From contig NZ_VLOG01000001.1 of NCBI RefSeq assembly GCF_007655305.1, forward strand, positions 1,051 through 58,257: a stretch of 57,207 nucleotides of DNA. Direction: 5' to 3'. This DNA is from Algoriphagus algorifonticola. Lineage in GTDB: Bacteria > Bacteroidota > Bacteroidia > Cytophagales > Cyclobacteriaceae. Position numbers and translations under genes: made by a program. Shown one piece after another: positions 1-9,430 of this stretch (its first letter is position 1; the number at the start of each line of letters is the position of its first letter). The notes below the pieces were generated by a model, which saw nothing but the letters and a program-made list of their open reading frames with translations, did no database searches and was not told where the DNA came from.

Positions 1-8
1 CCGAAGGC

Positions 9-41
9 GTATTTCTATTGTATTTCCACTGTATTTCCTAA
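9..41. repeat. three tandem 11-bp direct repeats (GTATTTC)
   Basis: GTATTTC begins at 9, 20 and 31, exactly 11 bp apart, about one helical turn. The intervening bases vary. This could be a protein-binding array upstream of the phosphatase gene, or chance in T-rich DNA. The left part of the region is cut off by the window edge, so copy number may be higher. Confidence 0.4.
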
Positions 42-108
42 AATCCCCCTTGCCCCCTTTTTCTAAGCTTTCGTCCTTAAATGGGTTTACGTTTCCAAAG
101 GGGGATTT
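41..108. repeat. 11-bp perfect inverted repeat
   Basis: AAATCCCCCTT at 41-51 is matched by its exact reverse complement at 98-108, with 46 bp between. It is an intergenic palindrome with C-rich and G-rich arms, probably a dispersed repeat or a weak terminator of an upstream gene lying outside the window. No gene is visible between 1 and 176. Confidence 0.45.
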
Positions 109-176
109 GACCCGTATCTTGCCGTAGACGTATTTTGAAAATACCTATTTGAAAATATTTTTCTAACTTGAATACT

Positions 177-677
177 ATGAAAGGTTTGATAGGACTTCTT
201 TTAATCTGTTTTCTGATGATTTCTTGTAAATCCGAGAAGAAAGAAAAGACAATCTATATTGTTCGTCACGCAGAAAAACAACTGGTTCAGGATTCGGATC
301 CGGACTTAGCTCAGGTCGGGTATATCCGGGCTAAGAAGCTTGCTCAAATCCTGAAAGATCAGGAAATCAAACACATATTCAGTACTAATTACAAAAGAAC
401 TCAACTCACTGCACAGCCAACTGCTGAACAAGCTGGTGTAGAAATTCAATCCTATGAACCTTCCAACCATGATGAGTTGGTTGATAAACTCCATGAATTG
501 GAGGGAAATGTACTGATTGTAGGACACAGCAATACAGTCAGTCGCTTGGCCAATTACTTTATCGGTGAAGGTGAAAAATTCAATGACCTTACCGAAGATG
601 AGTACAACTTCATTTATGAAGTCAAACTCAGCAAAGATGGTTCGGCGGTATTAAGGAAGCTCTACAAGGATTATTAA
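177..677 (+). CDS. histidine phosphatase family lipoprotein (SixA-like)
   Basis: A 166-residue protein of the histidine phosphatase (phosphoglycerate mutase-like) superfamily. The catalytic RHAE motif is at residues 30-33, and a second histidine lies in VGHSN near residue 115. The compact length and the layout resemble SixA-type phosphatases. The N-terminus is a lipoprotein signal with lipobox MISC and Cys17, so the domain should be anchored in the cell envelope. The substrate cannot be read from sequence. The ATG at 177 was preferred to an upstream in-frame TTG at 168. The 3' end overlaps the convergent regulator gene by 4 bp. Confidence 0.85.
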   Translation: MKGLIGLLLICFLMISCKSEKKEKTIYIVRHAEKQLVQDSDPDLAQVGYIRAKKLAQILKDQEIKHIFSTNYKRTQLTAQPTAEQAGVEIQSYEPSNHDELVDKLHELEGNVLIVGHSNTVSRLANYFIGEGEKFNDLTEDEYNFIYEVKLSKDGSAVLRKLYKDY

Positions 678-1435
678 ACCACCACCAATTCAATTCCTTT
701 TTCCTCCAGCTTTTCACGATAGATTTCGGGTATACCGGAATCAGTAATAATTACATCTATATCCTCCAGTTCGCAGATTTTTCCAAAGCCTTTTCTGCCA
801 AATTTCCGGCTGTCTGCCAAAATGATCGTTTTCTGAACAGACCGGATCATCTGAGCATTTAAATGAGCCTCCATCATATTGGAGGTTGTCAAGCCATGTT
901 CCAAACTAATGCCATCCACACTCAAAAAAAGTTTGCTGCAAGCAAAACTCTTAAGCATTTCTTCTGCATAGTGTCCCACTACAGAGCTACTACTTTTTCT
1001 GACAACCCCACCTAACTGAACTAACTCTACATCCTGCATATCAATCAGGGCTAAAGTTACATTCATCGCCGCGGTCAAAACAGTCAAAGGTTTATTTCTG
1101 GGAATAGCCTGGGCTAAAGCGACCACCGTGGTGCCAGAGCCAATAATGATGGCCTCATGATCTTCAATATAACACAAGGCTTTCTCTGCAATTTTGGACT
1201 TCTCCTCTACTTGCTCCAACTTTTTTACCTGAACAGAACGGTCAGAAACATAAGGTGAAACTGAAGTTGCACTGCCATGGGATCGATACAAAAGCCCCTT
1301 ATCCTCCAAGACTTTTAGGTCCTTTCGGACAGTTACCATAGTGACATCCATAGCCTTGGCTAAATCTGAAACAGTCACAAATCCAGCCTTGTCTAATTCC
1401 TCCAAAATAAAACGATGTCGCTCTGCCTGTGTCAT
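674..1435 (-). CDS. glpR: DeoR-family transcriptional regulator, GlpR-like
   Basis: A 253-residue DeoR-family regulator. An N-terminal winged helix-turn-helix covers about residues 1-55 (helix around VSDLAKAMDVTMVTVRKDL). A DeoR C-terminal sensor domain follows, with GSGTTV near residue 98 and the family end signature around ILADSRKFG. Such proteins bind phosphorylated sugars or glycerol-3-phosphate and repress neighbouring operons. It is divergent from glpD-glpK-glpF across about 110 bp, so a GlpR role is inferred from position. The ATG at 1435 was chosen over a TTG at 1441. Tandem TTTC repeats in the intergenic region are candidate operators. Confidence 0.85.
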   Translation of the reverse strand: MTQAERHRFILEELDKAGFVTVSDLAKAMDVTMVTVRKDLKVLEDKGLLYRSHGSATSVSPYVSDRSVQVKKLEQVEEKSKIAEKALCYIEDHEAIIIGSGTTVVALAQAIPRNKPLTVLTAAMNVTLALIDMQDVELVQLGGVVRKSSSSVVGHYAEEMLKSFACSKLFLSVDGISLEHGLTTSNMMEAHLNAQMIRSVQKTIILADSRKFGRKGFGKICELEDIDVIITDSGIPEIYREKLEEKGIELVVV

Positions 1436-1498
1436 ATCCAATGAATTTTGACTAAATTAAATAAAAGAAAGCAAAATGGAGGAAAAATCTATTTTTTA

Positions 1499-1529
1499 CT
1501 TTCTTTTAGTTTCTTTTTATTTCTTTTTG
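1499..1529 (+). promoter_or_regulatory. candidate DeoR/GlpR operator: three TTTC repeats, 10-bp period
   Basis: TTTC starts at 1500, 1510 and 1520, each followed by a T run. Two further TTTC cores lie on the opposite strand (GAAA at 1467-1470 and 1482-1485). DeoR-family operators such as those of AgaR are often built from helically phased TTTC repeats. The array lies just upstream of glpD (ATG 1548) and between the divergent genes. Function is inferred. Confidence 0.5.
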
Positions 1530-1547
1530 AATTATTTTTATTGACAA

Positions 1548-3113
1548 ATGAATAGAGAAGAAAACATTAAGCAAATTTCTGATACTTCCCGAGTTTGGGA
1601 TATTGCTGTGATTGGAGGAGGGTCTTCCGGTTTGGGAGTGGCATTAGATGCCATATCCAGAGGATTGACCGTGGTATTGTTGGAAAAAGCTGATTTTGCA
1701 AAAGGAACCTCTAGTAGAAGTACCAAACTGGTACATGGAGGCGTTCGCTACTTAGCCCAAGGCGATATAGGCTTGGTGCTGGAAGCCCTAAAGGAAAGAG
1801 GCAAACTTTTGCAAAACGCCCCTCACCTGACAGAAAACCAGCCTTTTATTATTCCCATCTACACTTGGTTTGACAGAGTTCAATACAGCGTGGGTTTAAA
1901 GATCTACGACTGGATGGCAGGTTCACTAAGATTGGGTAAGAGCAAATTCATATCAAAGGAAGAAACCATCAGACGCCTACCTGCAGTCAAACAAAAAGGA
2001 CTGAAAGGAGGAGTGGTTTACCACGATGGACAGTTTGATGATGCCAGACTAGCCTTGGCCATAGCGCAAACTGCAGATGATGCCGGAGCCTGCATTCTCA
2101 ATTATGCATCCGTCAAAGACCTGATCAAAAATGAAAATGGGAAAATTACGGGTTTGAAAGTCAAGGATGAATTGGACGGTACCAATTACACTCTTCAGGC
2201 TAAAATGGTAGTCAATGCCACGGGAGTTTTTGCTGATAAAATTTTACAAATGGACCAGCCCGGATCCCCTAAAATGATCCAACCTAGTCAGGGCATTCAC
2301 TTGGTTATGGATATGGATTTTCTGGGTGGAAAAGACGCACTGATGATTCCCAAAACCAAAGACGGAAGAGTACTTTTTGCAGTTCCATGGCATGGAAAAC
2401 TGGTAGTAGGCACCACAGATACACTTCGCGAAAAAGCCAAGCTGGAACCCGAAGCTTTGGAAAAGGAAATTGACTTTGTCTTAGAAACAGCAGCGGGTTA
2501 CCTAGCAAAAGCCCCAACCAGAAAAGATGTAAAAGCTGTTTTTGCAGGATTGCGTCCATTGGCAAGACCTAAAGAAGGCAGTACCAAAACCAAGGAAATA
2601 TCAAGAAGCCATAAGGTGATCGTTTCGGAAAGTAAGCTCGTGACTCTCACTGGTGGAAAATGGACTACCTACAGGAAAATGGGAGAAGATACAGTCGAAC
2701 ATTTTCCTGAAATCTCAGGTGAATTATTAGTACCGAGCCAATCCTTTGAAATGAAAATTCATGGCTTTACCGAACGCGTGCCGGAAGGTCATTGGTCGGT
2801 GTATGGCTCTGATGCCAAAGAAATAAAAGGACTGGCAAAAAGCAATCCCGAGCTTTCTGAAACAATTCACGCTGATTTTCCAAACCTGATGGCTGAGGTT
2901 CTTTGGGCTGTTAGAAATGAGATGGCAGTCAGAGTAGAAGATGTTTTATCCAGAAGAATTCGAATGCTCATTTTAGATGCTCAGGCCGCCTTGGACTCTG
3001 CTGAGAAAGTAGCTAAACTCATGGCCAAAGAGCTTCAAAAAGATGAAAATTGGATACAGGAAGAGTTAATTGCATTTAAGAAAGTCGCCGAAAAGTATTT
3101 AATTAAGGCTTAG
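1548..3113 (+). CDS. glpD: FAD-dependent glycerol-3-phosphate dehydrogenase
   Basis: A 521-residue aerobic-type glycerol-3-phosphate dehydrogenase that oxidises glycerol-3-phosphate to dihydroxyacetone phosphate and passes electrons to quinone at the membrane. The Rossmann dinucleotide motif GGGSSG is at residues 23-28, followed by the conserved THKLVHGGVRYL-like stretch (here TKLVHGGVRYLAQ). The C-terminal third matches the DAO_C region of GlpD. The length is typical. It is the first gene of an operon with glpK (29 bp gap) and glpF (3 bp gap) and is divergent from the DeoR regulator. Confidence 0.96.
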   Translation: MNREENIKQISDTSRVWDIAVIGGGSSGLGVALDAISRGLTVVLLEKADFAKGTSSRSTKLVHGGVRYLAQGDIGLVLEALKERGKLLQNAPHLTENQPFIIPIYTWFDRVQYSVGLKIYDWMAGSLRLGKSKFISKEETIRRLPAVKQKGLKGGVVYHDGQFDDARLALAIAQTADDAGACILNYASVKDLIKNENGKITGLKVKDELDGTNYTLQAKMVVNATGVFADKILQMDQPGSPKMIQPSQGIHLVMDMDFLGGKDALMIPKTKDGRVLFAVPWHGKLVVGTTDTLREKAKLEPEALEKEIDFVLETAAGYLAKAPTRKDVKAVFAGLRPLARPKEGSTKTKEISRSHKVIVSESKLVTLTGGKWTTYRKMGEDTVEHFPEISGELLVPSQSFEMKIHGFTERVPEGHWSVYGSDAKEIKGLAKSNPELSETIHADFPNLMAEVLWAVRNEMAVRVEDVLSRRIRMLILDAQAALDSAEKVAKLMAKELQKDENWIQEELIAFKKVAEKYLIKA

Positions 3114-3142
3114 AATTTTTCTTTTTAACATAAATCCAGACA

Positions 3143-4642
3143 ATGACCCAAAATAAACCCTACATCATGGCCCTTGATCAGGGAACCACCAGTTCCCGAG
3201 CGATCATTTTTGACAAAAAAGGGCAAATAGTATCTGTAGCACAAAAGGAATTCAAACAACACTTCCCCAAACAAGGCTGGGTAGAACATGATCCTGAAGA
3301 AATATGGAAATCCCAGTCCTCTGTGATGATAGAATCAGTGGTCAATAAAAGCATTGGCATCGATCAGGTTGCAGCCATAGGCATTACCAATCAGCGTGAG
3401 ACCACCATCGTTTGGGACAGAAAAACCGGGAAAGCGCTTTACAATGCCATTGTTTGGCAAGACAGAAGAACTTCCGCCTATTGCAATGAATTGAAAGATA
3501 AGGGTTATTCAGAAATGATTGTTTCCAAAACAGGATTAATCATTGATTCTTATTTTTCAGCTACCAAGATCCGTTGGATTTTAGAGAATGTAGAGGGAGC
3601 TAGAGAAAAAGCTGAAGCTGGAGAACTAGCCTTCGGAACCGTAGATTCCTGGATTATTTGGAAACTCACTAAAGGAAATTGTCATATTACAGACATCACC
3701 AATGCCAGCCGGACCATGTTGTATAATATCCATGATCAAAGTTGGGATGATGAATTACTTCAACTTTTTGACATACCTAAGTCTATGCTTCCCGAGGTAA
3801 AGTCCTGCTCTGAGGTGTATTGCGAAACAGCAGGTGATGTGCTAAGTAGTAAAATCCCTATCGCGGGCATAGCAGGAGATCAGCAGGCGGCACTTTTCGG
3901 GCAACTCTGTACGGAGCCGGGAATGGCAAAAACCACTTATGGCACCGGCTGCTTTTTAGTCATGAATACTGGAAAGGAGGCTGTTAGGTCAAAGAACCAA
4001 TTACTTACAACGGTCGCGTGGAAAATTGGAGATGAAATTAATTATGCCCTCGAAGGCTCCGTATTCATCGGAGGTGCAGCAATCCAGTGGCTAAGAGATG
4101 GAATCGAGCTTTTTGGAAATGCCAAGGAAACTGAAAAGTTGGCCCTAAGCCTGGAAGACAATGACGGGGTCTATTTCGTGCCTGCTTTGGCAGGTTTGGG
4201 AGCTCCACACTGGGATCAAAATGCAAGAGGAGCATTCTTCGGAATTACCAGGGGAACAACGATTGCACATTTTACCAGGGCTGCTTTGGAAGCCATTGCT
4301 TATCAGGTTTATGATGTGCTGAAAGCAATGGAGAAAGATGCCGGAGAAAAGACTAAAGAACTCCGGGTAGACGGAGGAGCTACTGCCAATAATTTTCTGA
4401 TGCAGTTTCAGTCGGATCTTTTGGAGTGCGAAATCAAAAGACCGGAAATCATTGAAACAACAGCTATTGGAGCAGCATTTTTGGCCGGATTAGCGGTCGG
4501 ATTCTGGAAAGACCGAAAAGAAATTCAGGAACTTTGGAAAACAGATAAAAGCTTTCAGCCCGATATGGAAATAGAAAAACGGGAAAAATTCCTACATTTT
4601 TGGCACAAAGCAGTGGAAAGATCAAAAAACTGGGTAGAATAG
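3143..4642 (+). CDS. glpK: glycerol kinase
   Basis: A 499-residue FGGY-family kinase that phosphorylates glycerol with ATP to sn-glycerol-3-phosphate, the substrate of GlpD. The N-terminal [15 protein letters not shown] motif (from residue 10), the internal [11 protein letters not shown] segment and the C-terminal [12 protein letters not shown] segment are all classic glycerol kinase signatures, and the length is normal. It sits between glpD and glpF in the same operon. Confidence 0.97.
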   Translation: MTQNKPYIMALDQGTTSSRAIIFDKKGQIVSVAQKEFKQHFPKQGWVEHDPEEIWKSQSSVMIESVVNKSIGIDQVAAIGITNQRETTIVWDRKTGKALYNAIVWQDRRTSAYCNELKDKGYSEMIVSKTGLIIDSYFSATKIRWILENVEGAREKAEAGELAFGTVDSWIIWKLTKGNCHITDITNASRTMLYNIHDQSWDDELLQLFDIPKSMLPEVKSCSEVYCETAGDVLSSKIPIAGIAGDQQAALFGQLCTEPGMAKTTYGTGCFLVMNTGKEAVRSKNQLLTTVAWKIGDEINYALEGSVFIGGAAIQWLRDGIELFGNAKETEKLALSLEDNDGVYFVPALAGLGAPHWDQNARGAFFGITRGTTIAHFTRAALEAIAYQVYDVLKAMEKDAGEKTKELRVDGGATANNFLMQFQSDLLECEIKRPEIIETTAIGAAFLAGLAVGFWKDRKEIQELWKTDKSFQPDMEIEKREKFLHFWHKAVERSKNWVE

Positions 4643-4645
4643 CAT

Positions 4646-5380
4646 ATGAATCCATACGTTGCAGAATTTATAGGCACGGGCCTATTGCTTTTATTAGGCT
4701 CAGGAGTGGTAGCCAATATGGTTTTACCACAGACTAAGGGAAATAATTCAGGATGGTTGGTCATAACCACTGCTTGGGGTTTTGCTGTTTTTACAGGGGT
4801 AGTGGTAGCCGGACCTTATAGTGGGGCACATTTGAACCCTGCCGTTACTATCGGCCTTGCCATGGCTGGAAAATTTGATTGGGCCTTAGCTCCCGGTTAC
4901 ATAATAGCTCAGGTTATAGGAGCAGGCATCGGTGCTTTTCTATCTTATGTTGTCCATATCGACCATTTCAAAGCCAGTACAGATGCAGGGGAGATTGCTG
5001 CTCCGTTTGGAACCAGTCCCGCAATTCGAAATCTGAAGAATAATTTTATTTCAGAATTGATTGGCACATTTGTTTTGATTTTTGTCATCCTTTATATCAC
5101 AGGGGCTACAATTGAAGACGCCAATCAAACTCCCATAGGGCTGGGTTCTGTAGGTGCTCTTCCCGTTGCAATTTTGGTTTGGGTAATTGGTTTGGGCTTA
5201 GGCGGAACTACCGGCTATGCCATCAACCCTGCCAGAGATTTGGGACCAAGGATTGTACACCAACTTTTACCTATAAAAGGAAAAGGATCCTCTGATTGGG
5301 CTTATGCATGGGTACCTATAGTAGGCCCGATTGTAGGAGCTGCTTTGGCAGCCGTTCTGTATTTATTGGTTGGAAGTTAA
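4646..5380 (+). CDS. glpF: aquaglyceroporin (glycerol facilitator)
   Basis: A 244-residue MIP-family channel with six hydrophobic segments and two half-helix NPA motifs at residues 64-66 and 194-196. The second is followed by Arg-Asp (NPARD), the hallmark of glycerol-conducting rather than water-only channels. It lies in the inner membrane and lets glycerol enter for phosphorylation by GlpK. It starts 3 bp after glpK, so it is probably translated from the same mRNA. The 144 bp after it (5381-5524) hold no recognisable feature. Confidence 0.96.
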   Translation: MNPYVAEFIGTGLLLLLGSGVVANMVLPQTKGNNSGWLVITTAWGFAVFTGVVVAGPYSGAHLNPAVTIGLAMAGKFDWALAPGYIIAQVIGAGIGAFLSYVVHIDHFKASTDAGEIAAPFGTSPAIRNLKNNFISELIGTFVLIFVILYITGATIEDANQTPIGLGSVGALPVAILVWVIGLGLGGTTGYAINPARDLGPRIVHQLLPIKGKGSSDWAYAWVPIVGPIVGAALAAVLYLLVGS

Positions 5381-5524
5381 ATTATTTACGATTTGAGAGT
5401 TCAGATTTACAGTCGTTTAGTATGATGATGTCGAAAAATGAAATTCTTGAACGAAGACTAATTGAATGGTAAACTCTTGAACTCTGAACAAATGAACAAT
5501 CCAAACTTCAGATTATACTCAAGA

Positions 5525-6814
5525 TTACTTCTTATTCATCTCCATATAATCCACCGTCAAATAGCTAAGCGTTCTTACCCCTAAAAGAAATCCGCTTTCA
5601 TCTATAAAAAAATCCGGTGTATGATGAGAAGGCGTAGTCAAAGGATCTCCGCCTTTTTCCATACCTCCCAAAAAGAAAAAGAAACCAGGCTTCTCTCTTT
5701 GAAAAAAGCTAAAATCTTCAGCTCCTGTGACCGGAGGCATTGCAATCACATTCCCTTTACCAGCTGCTGATTCTACTGAGGGCAGTACTTTCGCAGTCAA
5801 CTCAGGTGGATTCACGGTTGAAGGATAAAGCTTACCAATGTTTACATCGGCTTTTGCCCCTGCACTTTCTGCAATATTGGTGATGATTTCTGTAATCCTA
5901 CGATGAACCAACGCCTGCTGCTCATCCCCGAAAGTCCGAATTGTACCGATCATTTCCACTTTTTCTGGGATGATATTATGACGGATACCCCCATGAATGG
6001 CACCCACTGTCACTACGGCCGGGTTCTCGGTAATATTCACATTTCTCGATAAGATCGTTTGCAAACCCATAATAGCTTGTGCTGAAGTTACAATTGGGTC
6101 AACACTAGACCAGGGTGACGCTCCATGCGCTTGGGTTCCGGTGATCGTCACATTCAAATTATCTACTGCTGCCATAAAAGGCCCGGATCGGTATCCAATT
6201 TTACCAGCCTCAATTTGAGCCCAAATATGCAATCCAAAAATAGCGTCTACATCTTCCATCACTCCCTCTTTTACCATAAGTTCGGCACCGGCAATATCCA
6301 CATCATATACTCCTTCTTCGGCAGGCTGAAAAATAAACTTCACAGACCCCTTTAACTGATCTTTCATACTTGCCATCACTTCAGCCACTCCCATCAAAAT
6401 CGCCATATGGGAATCATGCCCACAGGCATGCATTACTCCTGTTTCCTGTCCATTGTAAGTAGCGGTATTCACAGATTTGAAGGGTAAATCATTCCTATCT
6501 GTCACTGGAAGTGCATCCATATCTGCTCTTAAGGCCACCATAGGACCAGGCTTCCCTCCTTTAAGAACACCCACCACGCCAGTTACAGCCACATTCTCTG
6601 TTACCTCCATTCCCAAAGATCGAAGATGGTCCGCAATAACTTTGGCTGTCCGGAATTCCTGATTTCCCAATTCTGGATATTGATGAAAATCCCTTCTCCA
6701 CTCGATCACTTTGGATTCTATAGAAGTCGCTTTTTTATCAATGGCAGGCTTCAAGCTCGACTGTGAAAAAGCGGTAGTGGAAAGTAATAAAAAGGGAAGT
6801 ATCAGTCGTTTCAT
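5525..6814 (-). CDS. secreted M20-family amidohydrolase, copy 1
   Basis: A 429-residue M20D amidohydrolase (hippurate hydrolase / IAA-amino acid hydrolase type) with an N-terminal signal peptide (about residues 1-17, ending in TAFSQ). Metal-binding motifs are visible: HACGHD at 129-134, EE at 166-167 and the late GAEDFSFF segment. It should release an amine or amino acid from an N-acyl substrate outside the cytoplasm; the true substrate is unknown. It is a close paralogue of the gene at 7209-8495. The ATG is directly preceded by the R1 structured leader. Confidence 0.9.
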   Translation of the reverse strand: MKRLILPFLLLSTTAFSQSSLKPAIDKKATSIESKVIEWRRDFHQYPELGNQEFRTAKVIADHLRSLGMEVTENVAVTGVVGVLKGGKPGPMVALRADMDALPVTDRNDLPFKSVNTATYNGQETGVMHACGHDSHMAILMGVAEVMASMKDQLKGSVKFIFQPAEEGVYDVDIAGAELMVKEGVMEDVDAIFGLHIWAQIEAGKIGYRSGPFMAAVDNLNVTITGTQAHGASPWSSVDPIVTSAQAIMGLQTILSRNVNITENPAVVTVGAIHGGIRHNIIPEKVEMIGTIRTFGDEQQALVHRRITEIITNIAESAGAKADVNIGKLYPSTVNPPELTAKVLPSVESAAGKGNVIAMPPVTGAEDFSFFQREKPGFFFFLGGMEKGGDPLTTPSHHTPDFFIDESGFLLGVRTLSYLTVDYMEMNKK

Positions 6815-6922
6815 GCGTTTATAATTTGTTTTTTAGAGGTCAAATGAAATACCCAGGATAATCATCCCCCTCCCGAAACAAGTTCGGGACAAGTTGTGTG
6901 AGATTTATTCTCATGGGCATTT
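6815..6922 (-). promoter_or_regulatory. R1 structured leader, copy 1 (candidate cis-regulatory RNA)
   Basis: Read on the minus strand, this leader has a closing stem P1 (6915-6922 with 6847-6854, one G-U pair), hairpin P2 (TGAGA/TCTCA; 6899-6903 with 6909-6913) and hairpin P3 (CCCGAA/TTCGGG; 6872-6877 with 6883-6888). The sequence next to P1, ATGAAA on the plus strand at 6844-6849, can also pair with the start-codon region at 6809-6814. A short frame at 6920-6840 encodes 26 residues beginning MPMRINLTQ. Two more copies lie at 35659-35844. I cannot match it to a named riboswitch class. The alternative is a dispersed palindromic repeat. Confidence 0.5.
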
Positions 6923-6989
6923 AATGAGTAATTAATTTTCAATGGATTTTCAATATACAAAATCCAGTATCACCTGAAGAAAAAATTAA

Positions 6990-7016
6990 AGCCCCAAGCC
7001 TATTTAGACTTGGGCT
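6990..7016 (-). terminator. intrinsic terminator downstream of the second M20 gene
   Basis: A hairpin with a CCCAAG/CTTGGG core (6993-6998 with 7009-7014), extended by flanking pairs around one bulge. On the minus strand it is followed by a T-rich run (the A-rich stretch at 6979-6989 on the plus strand). It lies about 190 bp after the stop of the 7209-8495 gene, beyond repeat R2. It could also work weakly on the plus strand. Confidence 0.55.
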
Positions 7017-7033
7017 CTTTCAAATATTAAATA

Positions 7034-7203
7034 TATCCGGTTCTGCCAGTAAGAGGGAAATACGGCTAATTATCGGCAAAAAGGATCAGAATCCGGAAGC
7101 TTCGCCTGCCTGCCGTGGCTGGGTCTTCGGTCATCGGTCTTCCAATGGGTCAAGCAAAAAAAATATGGCAACTGAGAAGATTGCGGATAATCAGAAAAAA
7201 TAT
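7034..7203. repeat. R2 dispersed intergenic repeat, copy 1
   Basis: About 170 bp shared with 34548-34743. The best-conserved core reads GGATCAGAATCCGGAAGC followed by a GCCTGCC-rich part and GGCTGGGTCTTCGGTCAT. In both places the repeat lies between the stop codon of a minus-strand gene and an intrinsic terminator. The copies differ by indels that break every reading frame, so it is not coding. It is probably a dispersed non-coding repeat transcribed in the 3' UTR. Confidence 0.7.
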
Positions 7204-7208
7204 TCGCA

Positions 7209-8495
7209 CTACTTGTTCATATAATCCACTACGAAATAACTCATCACCCTCAAACCTAAAATAAATCCACTCTCATCTATGTAAAAATCAGGAGTATGAT
7301 GTGAAGGAGTTTTGGTGGGATCTCCCCCTTTTTTCATACCACCCAAACCGATAAATAGGCCTGGTTTTTCCCGCTGGTAAAAGCTGAAATCCTCAGCCCC
7401 TGTTACAGGTGGATTAACCCGCACATTTTCTTTCCCTGCAGCAGCCTCTAAAGTAGCCAGCATTTTGCTGGTGAGATTAGGGTCATTCACTGTGGATGGA
7501 TATAGTTTTTGAATGCTTACTTCTGCTCTGGCACCGGCACTTTCGGCAATATTAGTAGCTATTTCTGTGATTCTTCTGTGTACTAGAGCTTGCTGCTCTT
7601 CTCCAAAAGTTCGTATGGTCCCGATCATCTCCACTTTTTCAGGAATGATATTATGTCGAATGCCTCCATGAATAGCGCCTACTGTTACCACAGCCGGATT
7701 TTCTGTGATATTAACACTTCTGGAAAGAATAGTTTGCAAACCTGTCACAATCTGAGAGGAAGTCACAATTGGGTCCACTCCTGACCAAGGAGAAGCTCCA
7801 TGAGCCTGAGTCCCATGAACTATGATCTCCAAATTATCAACCGCAGCCTGTGCCGGCCCGGATCTATAGCCTATTTTTCCCACTTCGGTTTGGGCTGAAA
7901 TATGTAGACCGAAAACAGCATCCACATCATCCATCACTCCTTCTTCTACCATTTGCTTCGCACCCCAAGTAGTCACTCCAGGTTCATAAATCCCCTCTTC
8001 AGCAGGTTGAAAAATAAATTTGACATTGCCTTGTAATTGGTCTTTCATATCAGCTAGAATTTCGGCAACACCCATTAAAATAGCCACATGGGTATCATGC
8101 CCGCAAGCATGCATGACGCCAGTTTCCTGCCCATTATAAATGGCCGTTTTCGTAGATTTAAAGGGTAAATCAACTCTCTCGGTTACCGGTAAGGCATCCA
8201 TATCAGCCCGAAGTGCAACAGTAGGTCCTGGCTTCCCTCCTTTCAAATATCCTACTACTCCAGTCACGGCCACTCCTTCAGTTACCTCTATCCCTAAAGA
8301 CCTCAAATGATCAGCGATTTTTTTAGCAGTTCTTACCTCTTGATTCCCGAGTTCGGGATTTTGGTGAATATCTCTTCTCCATTCAATGACCTTGGACTCA
8401 ATTTCGGCAGCTCTTTTATCTATAGCAGGTCGAAGTTTTGTTTGGCCAAAAGCCATACCACTGAGCAGAATAAAGGGAATTATCAGTTTTTTCAT
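7209..8495 (-). CDS. secreted M20-family amidohydrolase, copy 2
   Basis: A 428-residue M20D amidohydrolase, a close paralogue of the gene at 5525-6814 throughout its length. It has a signal peptide (start MKKLIIPFILL, cleavage near AFGQ), HACGHD at residues 129-134, a QPAEEG segment and a late GAEDFSFYQ segment. It should hydrolyse N-acyl amino acids or related amides in the periplasm or outside the cell. The ATG at 8495 was chosen because an upstream in-frame start (8525) would put ten extra residues before the signal peptide. Unlike copy 1 it has no R1 leader. Confidence 0.9.
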   Translation of the reverse strand: MKKLIIPFILLSGMAFGQTKLRPAIDKRAAEIESKVIEWRRDIHQNPELGNQEVRTAKKIADHLRSLGIEVTEGVAVTGVVGYLKGGKPGPTVALRADMDALPVTERVDLPFKSTKTAIYNGQETGVMHACGHDTHVAILMGVAEILADMKDQLQGNVKFIFQPAEEGIYEPGVTTWGAKQMVEEGVMDDVDAVFGLHISAQTEVGKIGYRSGPAQAAVDNLEIIVHGTQAHGASPWSGVDPIVTSSQIVTGLQTILSRSVNITENPAVVTVGAIHGGIRHNIIPEKVEMIGTIRTFGEEQQALVHRRITEIATNIAESAGARAEVSIQKLYPSTVNDPNLTSKMLATLEAAAGKENVRVNPPVTGAEDFSFYQREKPGLFIGLGGMKKGGDPTKTPSHHTPDFYIDESGFILGLRVMSYFVVDYMNK

Positions 8496-8623
8496 AATAT
8501 GATTGGGGTTTAAAAAGAAAAGCAAGTTAGATATTTCTGATTTTTACAAAGAAACATCAGGAAAAAATACCTTACTACCGAACCAATTCGATCCAATCTG
8601 CTTTTTATGGAAAAAGCTTTTCT

Positions 8624-9322
8624 ATGGAATTAAAAAATAAAACCGCCATTGTCACCGGTGTCAGCAAGGGGATCGGTCTCGAACTTGTTAAATTATTATT
8701 GGAAAAAGGAGTAACAGTAGCAGGCTGGAGTAGAAATCAGCCTGAATTGGAGCATCCCAACTTTCACTTTTTCACTTGCGACGTTTCTCAGGAGGAAAGC
8801 GTTGAAAAGGCTTTTCAGGCTACTACTCAAAAATTGGGAACTGACATTCGCATCTTGGTCAACAACGCAGGCTTTGGTGTAGCTGGAGCGACGGAATCTT
8901 TTTCTACAGAAGATTGGAAAGCAATGTTTGATACTAACGTCCACGGTATTTTCTACACTACCAAAAGAGTAATCCCCGGCATGAAGACTGCAGATGAAGG
9001 GCATATTCTGAATGTAGCTTCCATTGCTGGGCTAAATGGTGTGAATCAATTTGCCGGATATGTAGGAACCAAACACGCCGTGAGAGGAATTTCCCATTCC
9101 TTATATATGGAGTTGCGTGACTTTGGCATCAAAGTATCAACCATCTATCCTGGCTCTATTCAGACCAATTTCTTTGATGATATTCCTGGCGTAGATGCTC
9201 ATGAGAACATGATGCGTCCGATTGATGTAGCAACTACCATTGTTCAGACTTTGGAAACGCATCCTAATTACTTTGTGGTGGATGTAGAATGCAGACCTTT
9301 GAGACCTAGGGGTAAGAAGTAA
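8624..9322 (+). CDS. short-chain dehydrogenase/reductase (SDR)
   Basis: A 232-residue classical SDR oxidoreductase in the cytoplasm. The NAD(P)-binding motif TGVSKGIG is at residues 11-18, NNAG at about 80-83, and the catalytic residues are Ser133, Tyr146 and Lys150 (YVGTK). The C-terminus is somewhat short for the family. The substrate cannot be deduced. It is divergent from the M20 genes and followed by a large hairpin before gldA. Confidence 0.88.
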   Translation: MELKNKTAIVTGVSKGIGLELVKLLLEKGVTVAGWSRNQPELEHPNFHFFTCDVSQEESVEKAFQATTQKLGTDIRILVNNAGFGVAGATESFSTEDWKAMFDTNVHGIFYTTKRVIPGMKTADEGHILNVASIAGLNGVNQFAGYVGTKHAVRGISHSLYMELRDFGIKVSTIYPGSIQTNFFDDIPGVDAHENMMRPIDVATTIVQTLETHPNYFVVDVECRPLRPRGKK

Positions 9323-9430
9323 GTCTGAAATCTAAAATCAGAAGTCTGAAAAGACTTGACTAAAGGCAGCTATCAAAAACTGAGTACTTAAATACTTGCC
9401 TTTCCACAGGCAATAACTATTTTTGTCCTA

